From the NCBI RefSeq assembly GCF_000306255.2, contig NZ_AKWY02000023.1:42501-106500 (forward strand): a DNA stretch of 64,000 bases, in the 5' to 3' direction. Below the pieces are notes generated by a model. The model searched no databases. It saw only the letters and a program-made list of their open reading frames with translations, and was not told the origin of the DNA. Source of the stretch: Leptospira noguchii serovar Panama str. CZ214. Lineage in GTDB: Bacteria > Spirochaetota > Leptospiria > Leptospirales > Leptospiraceae. The translations under genes were made by a program, and so were the position numbers. Positions 42,565 to 54,920 of the stretch are shown here, piece by piece. Each line of letters starts with the position of its first letter. Within the stretch, counting starts at the first letter, position 1.

Positions 42565-45249
42565 ATGATAACAAATATAAAATGTAAAATAGTGCTAGCG
42601 TTAAGTGTGATTGTAACCTTTTCGTTAGGATGTAGCAGCCAGAATGATGGTTTTAAAAATGATCTTAGTTTGTTTGCTACAATGTTTGCTCAAATCTCAC
42701 AACAAACTACAACGGAGTCAGAAACAAAAGAGATCAGACCGGTAACAAGAAACGTAAGTTCGCTAAACGAACTGATAGGTTTTAAACCAACTCAAGTAGA
42801 AAACGAACAAGACTTTGATAGAATCATAGACGGAAGAAAAAGATTTCTCATTCCGTCGATTATGACTTTCGGACCTAACAGTCCTTCTTCAAACACAACT
42901 GTACAAAACGGAATTCAAAATTGTACGGGAAATTATGTTGCACGTCTACAACCGAAGGACTTCGTTAGATTTTTAGAAACACATGATATAAATTGTGTGG
43001 ATAAATTTGTTTGGAATTACGATCAGTATTCTGATTACATTTATTCACAAGCAAACATGCTTGAAGTAGTTAATCGACTGAACGTTCTGGCTCCTCTTTA
43101 CAAAGGCAACAATGATTTGAACTTTATACAACTGTTCAGAATGTTTTGGGCCGGGTACTTTGTAAAAGCTTCTCATCCCTCCCTTCCGTTCGATAAAGAT
43201 CAAATCTCCAAGGCTTTGGTTGCTCCAATGTGGACTTTTGCAAATAGTGCGCATATTACAGACGGAACCAACGATGCCGGAAAAGTTTTAGAGTTCTTCT
43301 TTACAGCGGCAGATAGCACAGGGACTGCACACATAATTTATCCGAGCATCTTATCTTTTTTGGAAGCTACCTTAAACGATCCACAAAGATTAACAAACAA
43401 CTATTCTCAGAAGATAGCTTTGAATGCTATTTTCAGATTGTTCAATCGTCATATCAATTCGCAGAGCGGTGAATTTCTAGCGAGAATCGATTATAGATTG
43501 ATTGATAATTTGAAACGATTTGCTGTTAATACAAATTTCAATACGGATTCTCTAGTTTGGATCATCAACAATGCGATATTTGGTTTGGATAGAATCTACT
43601 ATAATCTTCCTGCTTTTCAACCAGAGATTGTTTCGATTTTGACCGAGGTCCTGGAAAAACATTCATACATTTCGGAACCGTATCTTCAAGCGGTCAAAGG
43701 ATTAACTCGAAATTCAGATTGTGTGGATTTGCGAATCGGACGAATTTGTTTGAGCGATACCAAAAAGATCGTAAAGGCTATGGTTTTTCCAAACACATAC
43801 CATTTCGACGATAAAACACAAATCGTACACACACCTCTATCGATCAATGAAATTCAACCTCTATATCACGCTCTCAAACAGGTGGAATCTCAATTTTTCC
43901 GTTTGATAGGAATTCATGCTCCAGTATCCGGAGATACAACTGACACTATTTCCATGTATGTGTATGGATCTAAAAAGGATTACCAAACTTTTCATCCTTT
44001 TTTATTTGATCTCCCTACGGATAATGGTGGAATCTATATAGAAAAAGATAAAACTTTTTATACGTATCAGCGTACTCCTGCAGAAAGTAAATACACTCTC
44101 GAAGAATTACTGCGCCACGAATATTCTCATTATCTCGTAGGTAGATTTATAATTCCAGGCTTATGGTCTCAAACTCCTGCTCATGATAATGAAAGGCTTA
44201 GTTGGTTCGAAGAAGGAATTGCAGAATTCTTAGCTGGAAGTAATTCAAGAGAAATTTATCCGCGTAAAAGTTTAGTTTCTGGAATTGAAAATGACGGTTC
44301 GTCTAGGATGGAAGTTTCAAAAATCCTAAAGGCTCGTTATGGAGATTTCAAATTTTATAGATACTCGGGTAGTTTCTTCAATTATCTTTATACCTATAAA
44401 AAAGATACTTTGAGAGATTTAATTAGTACATTACGTGATTCTAATCTTCAAGGATTTGATTATTTAATTGTTCAAATGTCCCAAGACACATGGCTCAATA
44501 CTTCGTTTCAGACGTATTTAGACTACTTAGTTAGAAACGTAAATAATCTCACAGATCCATCTACAACCGCTCCGGATTTAGCAAATTTATCTACCAATGA
44601 CCCGAAAGTCATTCGATCTTTTTTTAGAAAGACTCACTTCGGAGCTAAGGCAAAATGTACAACCGCCGCATTTGGACTAAACAGTCGTTTTTCTTGTCGA
44701 GGTTTGATATTTGGAAACATTGTTTCTAGTCCAGACTGGAGTACTGCTTGGTCCGATTTAAATTCAAAAATGAACAACCTTATGTCGGACTTGGAAAACA
44801 GTGGAGTGAATAACTTTAAGGATATGAATTGCAGAATAGGAGAAATTCGTTTTAGGAAATATTCGAATATAGTTCAACCTTTTGCAATCTATTCTTGTGA
44901 AGGACCGTTAGCATATCGTCCTCAAGCTTCTTATAGACATCCTCGGAGGAGTCAAACTGATTTTCAAAATACAAGAATAGGCGTACATACTACTTGTTTT
45001 GCAAATCAGTCGAATAATAAGGATACAACTTGTAACACTCCGATATTTACAAATATATTTTCGGATACAGCTACGTATGAAGAGATGTATCAAGACCTAA
45101 CCGCAGAATTGAACGAATTGAAATCAGAAATCTATACGATGAGACCTTCGTTTTATAGAAAACTCGATTGCAATTTCAATTCTATTGATACAATCAATTT
45201 ACCTGACGGTAGAAAATATTTAACAGCAACTTCAAGTTGTAATCTCTAA
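42565..45249 (+). CDS. colA: ColA-type M9 collagenase-like metalloprotease
   Basis: A secreted zinc metalloprotease of the M9 (collagenase) family; the L. interrogans homologue ColA is reported to degrade collagen and aid tissue invasion. The N-terminus has a lipoprotein-like signal MITNIKCKIVLALSVIVTFS ending in LGC (Cys23). The catalytic region contains ELLRHEYSHYLVGRF (His518-Glu519 to His522) and, 27 residues later, WFEEGIAEFL with the third zinc ligand Glu. The C-terminus has a cysteine-rich part. The 894 residues and the order of domains fit the family. A strong terminator follows at 45258. The AGGGG ribosome site is 11 bases upstream of the ATG. Confidence 0.9.
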   Translation: MITNIKCKIVLALSVIVTFSLGCSSQNDGFKNDLSLFATMFAQISQQTTTESETKEIRPVTRNVSSLNELIGFKPTQVENEQDFDRIIDGRKRFLIPSIMTFGPNSPSSNTTVQNGIQNCTGNYVARLQPKDFVRFLETHDINCVDKFVWNYDQYSDYIYSQANMLEVVNRLNVLAPLYKGNNDLNFIQLFRMFWAGYFVKASHPSLPFDKDQISKALVAPMWTFANSAHITDGTNDAGKVLEFFFTAADSTGTAHIIYPSILSFLEATLNDPQRLTNNYSQKIALNAIFRLFNRHINSQSGEFLARIDYRLIDNLKRFAVNTNFNTDSLVWIINNAIFGLDRIYYNLPAFQPEIVSILTEVLEKHSYISEPYLQAVKGLTRNSDCVDLRIGRICLSDTKKIVKAMVFPNTYHFDDKTQIVHTPLSINEIQPLYHALKQVESQFFRLIGIHAPVSGDTTDTISMYVYGSKKDYQTFHPFLFDLPTDNGGIYIEKDKTFYTYQRTPAESKYTLEELLRHEYSHYLVGRFIIPGLWSQTPAHDNERLSWFEEGIAEFLAGSNSREIYPRKSLVSGIENDGSSRMEVSKILKARYGDFKFYRYSGSFFNYLYTYKKDTLRDLISTLRDSNLQGFDYLIVQMSQDTWLNTSFQTYLDYLVRNVNNLTDPSTTAPDLANLSTNDPKVIRSFFRKTHFGAKAKCTTAAFGLNSRFSCRGLIFGNIVSSPDWSTAWSDLNSKMNNLMSDLENSGVNNFKDMNCRIGEIRFRKYSNIVQPFAIYSCEGPLAYRPQASYRHPRRSQTDFQNTRIGVHTTCFANQSNNKDTTCNTPIFTNIFSDTATYEEMYQDLTAELNELKSEIYTMRPSFYRKLDCNFNSIDTINLPDGRKYLTATSSCNL

Positions 45250-45257
45250 GTGAATTA

Positions 45258-45306
45258 GTCCAGTTCATCCAGTCCATTTGGATGAACTGGACATACATTC
45301 TATTTT
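45258..45306 (+). terminator. Intrinsic terminator of colA
   Basis: Perfect 14-bp stem GTCCAGTTCATCCA / TGGATGAACTGGAC with a 7-base loop, starting 9 bases after the stop, followed by ATACATTCTATTTTT. Confidence 0.75.
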
Positions 45307-45351
45307 TAGAATATAATAATTAACCGTTTTTGATACATCATTATTTAAAAT

Positions 45352-45448
45352 TAGAGTTGTTGAAAAATTTCATAGTGGCGTTTAACAAAAATGCTTCAAT
45401 CGATAGTTTCCATAAAGCAGATGGAGAATTAATTTTTAAACAACTCTA
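45352..45448 (-). repeat. MITE family A, copy 8
   Basis: 97 bp from TAGAGTTGTTGAAAAATTTC to TTAATTTTTAAACAACTCTA, reverse orientation, bounded by TA. Confidence 0.87.
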
Positions 45449-45531
45449 TTTACTATTAAACGGTTTTGTACATTCGTTTTTTTACTAGTATCTATAAAAC
45501 TAAGTACTGTAAATTTTATCACAACTCAGTT

Positions 45532-45635
45532 AATGTGAATTCAACGTAAAAAAATCTGGGCAAATAAAACTCAATGTAGCTCTACAAATCACGGCATAAT
45601 GACCGCTTTCGTATTAGTTATACAAAACTCACGTT
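45532..45635 (+). repeat. Family C, short copy with target duplication
   Basis: 104 bp from AATGTGAATTCAACGTAAAA to ACAAAACTCACGTT, flanked by the 4-bp direct repeat AGTT. It contains ATCTGGGCAAATAAAACTCA, as in other family C copies, but is internally deleted. Confidence 0.7.
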
Positions 45636-45654
45636 AGTTATATATTTCCGGGTA

Positions 45655-45716
45655 ATAAAAAAAACAGAAGAAATCGAATTTTGGACACTTCTACTACATA
45701 AGAAAGTGCCCAAAAT
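45655..45716 (-). terminator. Intrinsic terminator of the aldehyde dehydrogenase gene
   Basis: On the minus strand AATTTTGGGCACTTTCT pairs with AGAAGTGTCCAAAATT (one mismatch and a bulge), 26 bases after the stop, and is followed by CGATTTCTTCTGTTTTTTTT. Confidence 0.65.
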
Positions 45717-45741
45717 TCAAATTCGAAATTTCAGCTGATCA

Positions 45742-47208
<1,467 letters not shown>

Positions 47209-47601
47209 CGAAAGTGCTCCTCGGTATAGTTCAAAAATTCGTTTTTGGGAACGGGTCCTCATTCTATCATCACAGACTCGGAAAGCAATTCTTTTTAGAG
47301 CCTATTTGAACTCCCAAATTTTACTGCACCCTATCTTTAAATTTATTTTAATTCTTTAAAATTTTTGGGGAATTCTTACTTCTAAATTGATCTAATAGTA
47401 TAAATCTCATCTGCATACTTCATGAAAATAATACCGCTCATATCTATATCATAAAGTACCTAAATTTACATCAAAACAGTGTTTTGTGATAAAATTAAAG
47501 ATACTCAATTAGATCATATCCAATAAAATTGCCAATCAATTCTCAAAGACCAATTATAAGCTTCACAAAACCCATCTCTTATTTTAGTTACTATTTTTAT
47601 A

Positions 47602-47631
47602 AGAACTTGTCCCAAAACTGGGACAAGTTCT
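47602..47631. repeat. Solo palindrome of family D ends
   Basis: AGAACTTGTCCCA / TGGGACAAGTTCT, a perfect 13-bp inverted repeat with a 4-base spacer AAAC. It looks like two family D ends joined after loss of the interior, or a stand-alone hairpin. Confidence 0.6.
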
Positions 47632-47740
47632 CGCAGCTTGGTTTTCCTGATAAAGTACAATTAGATTTTAGAATGTATTATAAGTCTTGATCATAATCCA
47701 TTACTGATCTCTAATCATTAGGACAATTTTAACTTAACTT

Positions 47741-48150
<410 letters not shown>

Positions 48151-48603
48151 GGATTTGTCGTAATTCCCACAGATTTAATATTGAGATCTAAATACTTGTG
48201 GGGTTGGTTATGATGGAGAGTGAGACACTTTAGTTTGAGAGAGCGTGGCTTGAATTCCCTTCGCATCGATCCATTTTGCGTTCACTTAGACAAGAGTTAG
48301 GCCAATCTTTTACTAATCGGGCACATGAAAATAATACTATGCTAAACTTGTTGCAAAACTTAAAATGTAGAATCTATTTCAAAAAAGCCAATCCCAGGTT
48401 TTTTGAAAACTTCTGCGTTTTTACAAAATCGATAGTTTATTTTTGGTACTAATCCGAGTAATAAATAAAAAATCAACTTTACATTGTTCTAGGGGCCAGC
48501 ACAGTTCAAACTCTTTTAAAAAGAGAATCAATCCGGCACTTACCATTTTGAAAAGAGACAGAATAAAATTCTTAAATTAAGATTTAATTGATTAGATATA
48601 AAA

Positions 48604-48697
48604 ATGAAAAAGAATTTAGAAATTTCTTTCCAAGATTTTTATGATGAATTTCAGATAACTTTACAAAAAAAGAATGTAAAAGGAAAAATTAAAGAAT

Positions 48698-48720
<23 letters not shown>
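48604..48720 (+). CDS. Possible 38-aa upstream ORF overlapping the HDOD gene
   Basis: An ATG at 48604 opens a 38-codon frame, [16 protein letters not shown]..., rich in Lys, Glu and Phe, ending TGA at 48718-48720, 23 bases inside the HDOD gene. The composition is gene-like and its end overlaps the HDOD start, so it could be a small protein or a translationally coupled upstream ORF. No clear ribosome site is seen and no homologue is recognised, so confidence is low. Confidence 0.3.
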
Positions 48721-50224
<1,504 letters not shown>

Positions 50225-50417
50225 AACTATCAAAACAGAAACATACTCTGATTTTGAGCTTGTCCTCAAAATATTGAAGGCATCAACAATATCTCTTTAT
50301 AAATTTCTAATAAACTACTGAAATTTACACAAACTACTTCCAATCTAAACATTTGCGAAATTCAAAGTATCAGATCTTCATAATGTTTTGGATGAGTTCT
50401 TTATTCACAGAGTTATA

Positions 50418-50732
50418 TCAAAAAACAGAAACTACAGACGTATCATCTTTTTCAAAAAATAACTCGGATTTTAGGTTAGATTCAAAATAACGAACCTCCT
50501 TAATTTCCGAAATACTACGAAATAGATTTAGAATTTTATCCGGTTCTTCAGTTCTAATTGTAATCATAATGTTCTGAGATTCAATTTCAATATTTCGTCG
50601 TAAACGCCAATCCAACCAATCAATGGACTTACGAGATAAAATACCGATCATACGTAAAATTGTTCCCGAACCTTCTTCGGAAGAAATATCAAAAGTATAA
50701 CATTTTATCCCAATATTTTCATATAACGTCAT
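50418..50732 (-). CDS. ACT-domain protein, short acetolactate synthase small subunit-like
   Basis: A 104-residue single ACT domain located just after ilvB and on the same strand. The pattern is KCYTFDISSEEGSGTILRMI, GILSRKSIDWLDWRL and QNIMITIRTEEPDKILNLFR, the beta-alpha-beta-beta-alpha-beta order of regulatory subunits of acetolactate synthase. Normal IlvH/IlvN proteins are about 160 residues with a second domain; this one is closer to IlvM in length. It is probably the feedback-regulatory partner, but Val/Ile sensitivity cannot be predicted. It begins 27 bases after the ilvB stop. Confidence 0.75.
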   Translation of the reverse strand: MTLYENIGIKCYTFDISSEEGSGTILRMIGILSRKSIDWLDWRLRRNIEIESQNIMITIRTEEPDKILNLFRSISEIKEVRYFESNLKSELFFEKDDTSVVSVF

Positions 50733-50758
50733 AACATAAACTCCTATATTCTAATATA

Positions 50759-52429
50759 TCAATAAATCATTTCACGGTTTGCTTTTCCAGAAGGGACCAT
50801 AGGAAGAACTTGCAGATCGGGTTTTACCTGAAGCAAAACAAAGGACGGTCCTTTGCGGATTAAAGCTTGTTCTAAAATTTCAACTTGAGAACATTCATGA
50901 GACAACTCAAAAGATGAAATCCCAAAAGAAGATGCAATTTTTATAAAGTTCGCAGGTATTACAAACTTGGATGAGGAGAATCTGGAAGAAAAAAATAATT
51001 CCTGTTGTTGTCTCACCAAACCGAGATGCCCGTTGTTTATCAGAAGGATCGTTACGTCCAAATCCAATTCTCTAAGAGTATCTAATTCCTGAACGTTCAT
51101 CAAAATTGATCCGTCTCCCGAAACACAAACGATTCTTTTTTCCGGGGAAACGAGCGCCGCTCCAATGGCGGCTGGTAATCCAAAACCCATTGTTCCCAAA
51201 CCACCCGAAGTCAAAAAAGAACCTTGCTTTCGAAAAGGATAATATTGCGCCACCCACATTTGATGTTGACCTACGTCAGTAGTAACAATTGCCTTTTCAC
51301 CTAGAATTTTTGAGATACATCGTAAAATTGAAAAAGGATTTTCTTTGAGTATAGGAAATCCATATAAATTTTTGAGAGTTTGAACCTGATCCAACCATTC
51401 TTGCGAAGCAAAGTGTTCAGAAGAAAAGTCTTCTTTCAAAATCTGACTGATAAAATCCTCGATCTCGTATTTTAAAAAAAGATTAGGATTTTTTAATTTA
51501 CCAATTTCTGTTGCGTCTATATCTACATGAACTATCTTAGCGTTAGGACAGAACTCATTCAATTTGCCAGTAGCCCTATCATCAAAACGAACACCTAACG
51601 CGATTAATAAATCAGCTTCTTCCAAAACGAGATTGGCCGCTCTAGAACCGTGCATTCCCAACATTCCTAAAAATCTAGGATGTTCATATGGGCAAACCCC
51701 CAGACCCATTAACGTCGAAACGGTGGGGAAACTCAGTTTTTCTAAAAGAGCATGGAACAACTCTGCGGCCAGGGGTCGATTCAAACCTCCACCAATATAA
51801 AATACCGGTTTTTTAGCTTCCGATAGTAGCTCTTTAAAAGTTTTCTTCCATTCTATATCAACCACGTCAGTAAATTTAATTTTTTGAATATTCCAAAGTT
51901 CTTTTTCTTTGGAGACATCCCAATCGATTCTATCGGAAGCCACATCTTTAGGAACGTCAATCCAGACCGGACCAGGCCTACCTTCAAGAGAAGTTTTCCA
52001 GGCCTGAGGAAGAATTTGGATCAAGTCCTCTACTTTTTTTACTAGATAACTTCTTTTAGTAATAGGAACGGACAAACTAAAAGTATCAATTTCCTGAAAC
52101 GCGTCCGTACCGATCATAGAAACCGGAACCTGTCCAGTGATCACGATCAAAGGGATCGAATCCATCTTTGCATCTGCAACCGCTGTAATTAAATTAGTAA
52201 CCCCTGGCCCCGAAGAAGCAAAACAAACTCCAGGTTTTCCGTTTGCCCTAGCCATTCCACCGGCTATAAACCCCGCACCTTGTTCGTGTCTGGCAAGAAT
52301 ATGTCGAATTTTACTTTCGTATAACGCATCGTAGATGGGAAGACTAGCTCCCCCTGGAATTCCAGAAACGATTTCGACTCCCGCAAATTCCAAAAATCGA
52401 ATAATAAGCTCCGCTCCATTTAAATTCAT
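50759..52429 (-). CDS. ilvB: Acetolactate synthase large (catalytic) subunit
   Basis: Catalyses condensation of pyruvate (to acetolactate) or pyruvate with 2-oxobutyrate, the first common step of Val, Leu and Ile synthesis, using thiamine diphosphate, FAD and magnesium. The N-terminal domain has GVEIVSGIPGGASLPIYDAL and the catalytic Glu in HEQGAGFIAGGMARANGKPG. The ThDP/Mg motif is VSGDGSILMNVQELDTLREL and continues to INNGHLGLVRQQQELFF. 556 residues is normal. It is preceded by a leader peptide and an attenuator (52478-52641), so it is regulated by supply of branched-chain amino acids. The ribosome site AAGGGAA precedes the ATG. Confidence 0.93.
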   Translation of the reverse strand: MNLNGAELIIRFLEFAGVEIVSGIPGGASLPIYDALYESKIRHILARHEQGAGFIAGGMARANGKPGVCFASSGPGVTNLITAVADAKMDSIPLIVITGQVPVSMIGTDAFQEIDTFSLSVPITKRSYLVKKVEDLIQILPQAWKTSLEGRPGPVWIDVPKDVASDRIDWDVSKEKELWNIQKIKFTDVVDIEWKKTFKELLSEAKKPVFYIGGGLNRPLAAELFHALLEKLSFPTVSTLMGLGVCPYEHPRFLGMLGMHGSRAANLVLEEADLLIALGVRFDDRATGKLNEFCPNAKIVHVDIDATEIGKLKNPNLFLKYEIEDFISQILKEDFSSEHFASQEWLDQVQTLKNLYGFPILKENPFSILRCISKILGEKAIVTTDVGQHQMWVAQYYPFRKQGSFLTSGGLGTMGFGLPAAIGAALVSPEKRIVCVSGDGSILMNVQELDTLRELDLDVTILLINNGHLGLVRQQQELFFSSRFSSSKFVIPANFIKIASSFGISSFELSHECSQVEILEQALIRKGPSFVLLQVKPDLQVLPMVPSGKANREMIY

Positions 52430-52477
52430 ATGTGTTCCCTTAAATCGTCTTTAAAATCACTCATAAACCCTAAAAAC

Positions 52478-52519
52478 AAAAAAGCCTCCCCCGGCTTTAC
52501 ACCGGAGGAGGCTTTTTTT
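52478..52519 (-). terminator. Attenuator terminator of the ilv leader
   Basis: On the minus strand a GC-rich stem AAAAAAGCCTCCTCCGG / GCCGGGGGAGGCTTTTTT with loop TGTAAA, followed by GTTTTTAGGG. It begins 24 bases after the leader peptide stop and ends 48 bases before ilvB. Its 5' arm CCGGTGT (52505-52499) is complementary to ACACCGG in the leader (52569-52563), forming an alternative antiterminator. Confidence 0.9.
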
Positions 52520-52542
52520 AGGATTGCGCCTAAAGTAAATCT

Positions 52543-52641
52543 CTACAGCGTAAAGCAACGTCCCGGTGTTCCGAAGACCACCACTAGCATTAACACTATG
52601 CTGTTTACAAACATGGATGTAATTACGTGATTGAGATTCAT
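52543..52641 (-). CDS. ilv leader peptide, 32 aa
   Basis: ATG at 52641 to TAG at 52543. The peptide has Ile 2, Val 6 and Leu 4 among 32 residues, including I15-V-L-M-L-V-V-V22 near its end. The codons are GTG, GTG, GTC for the Val triplet. Regions 1 and 2 form a hairpin over these codons (GGTGGTC-TTCG-GAACACC, with a UUCG tetraloop), while region 2 can also pair with region 3 in the terminator. This is the classical layout for ribosome-mediated attenuation: stalling at Val/Ile/Leu codons frees the antiterminator. It is too short to be a normal gene; function is inferred from position and design. Confidence 0.85.
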   Translation of the reverse strand: MNLNHVITSMFVNSIVLMLVVVFGTPGRCFTL

Positions 52642-53020
52642 AAAATGAGTTCTACCACCAATAGAAATAAAGATCGTTTCATTTTACAAGCAATTTTTGG
52701 AAATATCATTACGATACAAGATCTGTAGTATTGCCCAGGACTAATAAAATAGTACCTAATATTTTGTTTTATAATAGAGTTTTATGATAAAAATTTGAGG
52801 GGTTCAACTTTATAGAAATGAATAACTTTAAAAATTAAACTATAAGATGAACAAAGTTGTCTTCAATAGATATACTAAACACAATAAAATATTTCCTAAA
52901 AGTCGATTCCAAAAACATTTCTAAAAAATAAGAAAAAATCCTGCTTTCTAAGACATTGTCCTTAGATAAAATGGTGCTTTCGTATATTCTTTAATTCTAA
53001 TTATAGAAAGGAAAATTCAA
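52642..53020. other. Intergenic between divergent ilv leader and tpx
   Basis: No gene seen. It must hold the divergent promoters. TTGCTT and TTATTT with 17 bases between them lie upstream of the ilv leader and are a weak candidate; for tpx, TTGTCC near 52957 with TATATT is another weak candidate. Confidence 0.4.
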
Positions 53021-53536
53021 ATGACAAAAGTTACTCTGAAAGGCAATCCGGTACAACTAGAAGGAAAAATTCCATCTCCAGGAGACAAGGCTCCCGACTT
53101 CAAAGCGATAAAACAAGATCTCTCTGAATTTAGTCTTAAAGATTATGTTGGCAAAGTAAAAATACTCGTAGCGGTTCCAAGTTTAGATACTTCCGTATGT
53201 GCTCTTGAAACCAAAGCATTTAACGAAAAAGCAGCGGGAATTTCCGGCGTAACGACTCTAGTTATCTCTGGAGACTTGCCTTTTGCAATGGGTCGTTTTT
53301 GTTCTACAGAAGGAATCAATTCTCCAAACTTAGTAACCGGATCCCAATACAGAGATTTTTCATTTTCAAAAGCGTACGGAACTCATATCGCGGACGGGCC
53401 ACTCAAAGGACTTTCCGCAAGAGCAGTCTTTGTATTAGATAAATCGGATATAGTTCGTTATGTGGAAATCGTACCTGAAATCACGACGGAACCAAACTAC
53501 ACAGCCGCAATTTCTGCTGCCAACGCAGCACTTTAA
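53021..53536 (+). CDS. tpx: Thiol peroxidase
   Basis: A peroxiredoxin of the Tpx group that reduces hydrogen peroxide and alkyl hydroperoxides with thioredoxin. The peroxidatic Cys60 is in [17 protein letters not shown] and the resolving Cys94 in [12 protein letters not shown]; both match the spacing of E. coli Tpx. The conserved EITTEPNY motif is near the C-terminus. 171 residues, normal. It has its own ribosome site AAAGGAA and lies divergent from the ilv genes. Confidence 0.96.
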   Translation: MTKVTLKGNPVQLEGKIPSPGDKAPDFKAIKQDLSEFSLKDYVGKVKILVAVPSLDTSVCALETKAFNEKAAGISGVTTLVISGDLPFAMGRFCSTEGINSPNLVTGSQYRDFSFSKAYGTHIADGPLKGLSARAVFVLDKSDIVRYVEIVPEITTEPNYTAAISAANAAL

Positions 53537-53544
53537 AAAAACTG

Positions 53545-53588
53545 AATATTCTTGGTTTGTTCTGCCTATAGATCAAGCTAAGAATATT
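53545..53588 (+). terminator. Weak hairpin after tpx
   Basis: AATATTCTT / AAGAATATT, a 9-bp stem with a 26-base loop, 9 bases beyond the stop. No T-run follows on the plus strand, so function as a terminator is doubtful. Confidence 0.3.
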
Positions 53589-53696
53589 TCAAAAAAACAC
53601 TTTAATCTAAAGTTAGTTAAACGCAATAAAATTGCCTAAAGTATAAATTTTTAAAATTTGTTCTTACTCAGAGCTACATAATAAAGTATCCATTTC

Positions 53697-53910
53697 ACGT
53701 GAATTCGACGTAAGAAAATGAGAAAGAATTTTCTAAAAATGTGAACTCCTACAATTTTAGAATTTGTTTGCAAAATCATAATTTGCAGCAACTCCCGCAA
53801 ATTAAATCACATTATAAACTTTTAAACATTCATTTTTTTTAATAGCCCTCACATTTTAGGAATCAATCAGTAAAATTCAGATCTCAACTTTTTTCAGAAA
53901 AATGAATTCG
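53697..53910 (+). repeat. Family B element, truncated at its right end
   Basis: Left end CACGTGAATTCGACGTAAGA and core TTGCAAAATCATAATTTGCA, CAAATTAAATCACATTATAA and CTCACATTTTAGGAATCAAT as in family B. The right end breaks off at AAAAATGAATTC, where a family A element continues. Confidence 0.65.
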
Positions 53911-53990
53911 TCACTTAGTTTCTGTTTTATAGAAACGGTCGATTAAAGTAGCTTCGTTGATAGTCACTATGGAATTTTTCAACAACTCTA
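53911..53990 (+). repeat. MITE family A, copy 9 (left end missing)
   Basis: The core TCTGTTTTATAGAAACGGTC and right end GGAATTTTTCAACAACTCTA are intact. The left end is replaced by the family B element upstream, joined within AAAAATGAATTC, a stretch present in both families. Confidence 0.75.
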
Positions 53991-54165
53991 ATATATAATC
54001 AAAATGTATTTTTAATTCAAAAAAAGAGATTAATAAAAATCTAAATTATTAGAATTTGCCTAAACTTTATAGATAGGGTGATTAAACCTATTTAAAAAAA
54101 CTATTAATTTTAAATTATATGTTAGTATATATTGATATTTTAAAAGGAGATAATATTTTAAAATT

Positions 54166-54858
54166 ATGATAAGTATTTTCCAAAAGAAAAAAATAAAAAG
54201 ATTAAAAAACTCTAAAATTTTTACAAGGTGTTATTGTGTTTGCTTGTTTTTGTCTTTAAATTGCTTACCAGAACAACAATCCCACGAAAACAATCTACTT
54301 TTATCGTTACTTTCCAAAGAACACATTTTCGGATTGGTAAAAGATAAATCCGAAAAACAAACCAAACCGAACCAAAAGTATTTCTCCGTGACTTTGACAT
54401 CCCAATCAAACGGAAAAAAAGTTCAAGCAGATCCCAATCAACCAAATGGATGGTTAAAAGTAAGTGCAGCAAGCGATACGAGGTTTACAAAGTTTAATTT
54501 ATACCAGGATGGAGGCGACCCCAATTGTATCAGAAGCGGTCATATCCGAATTGAACCAACTGCTTATCCAAATTATTATTGGAACTGGTGGTTTGGCGGA
54601 GGTGGAGGAAATTATGCTTACTATCCTAAGTACAATGACGGATCTAACAATCTTGAAATTATAAGCCCAAGCCGAACTTGTTTGGAATCAGGAGACACCG
54701 TTATGTTCATAGACTGGGATACTTCTTTTGGAGGTTATTATTTTCTTACAAATTGGAACGGAGGGGGATCTTGGAATGAATATATCTTTCTTTGGGACGA
54801 ACTTCGAAGTCAAAGATCAACTTTTATTGTTGAATTTCAAACCGACAACAACGAGTAA
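54166..54858 (+). CDS. Sphingomyelinase-like protein without catalytic domain
   Basis: A 230-residue paralogue of the gene at 19690-21369. The N-terminus keeps a lipoprotein-type signal, FLSLNC followed by LPEQQSHENNLLLSLL, nearly as in the full-length paralogue. The whole endonuclease/exonuclease/phosphatase domain, about 300 residues, is missing. The C-terminal leptospiral domain is intact: KVQADPNQPNGWLKVSA, NLYQDGGDPNCIRSGHIRIE and GYYFLTNWNGGGSWNEYIFL. It should have no sphingomyelinase activity but could still bind membranes or host ligands. An intact ORF and a strong terminator suggest it is expressed rather than decayed. The start codon is uncertain by a few residues. Confidence 0.8.
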   Translation: MISIFQKKKIKRLKNSKIFTRCYCVCLFLSLNCLPEQQSHENNLLLSLLSKEHIFGLVKDKSEKQTKPNQKYFSVTLTSQSNGKKVQADPNQPNGWLKVSAASDTRFTKFNLYQDGGDPNCIRSGHIRIEPTAYPNYYWNWWFGGGGGNYAYYPKYNDGSNNLEIISPSRTCLESGDTVMFIDWDTSFGGYYFLTNWNGGGSWNEYIFLWDELRSQRSTFIVEFQTDNNE

Positions 54859-54893
54859 ATCCAAAATAAAAAGTAAAAAAATTCCACAGTTAT

Positions 54894-54920
54894 ATCGAGG
54901 AGAGATCCTCGATTGTTTTT
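54894..54920 (+). terminator. Intrinsic terminator of the truncated sphingomyelinase-like gene
   Basis: Perfect 8-bp stem ATCGAGGA / TCCTCGAT with a GAGA tetraloop, 36 bases after the stop, followed by TGTTTTTACGATTTTT. Confidence 0.8.
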
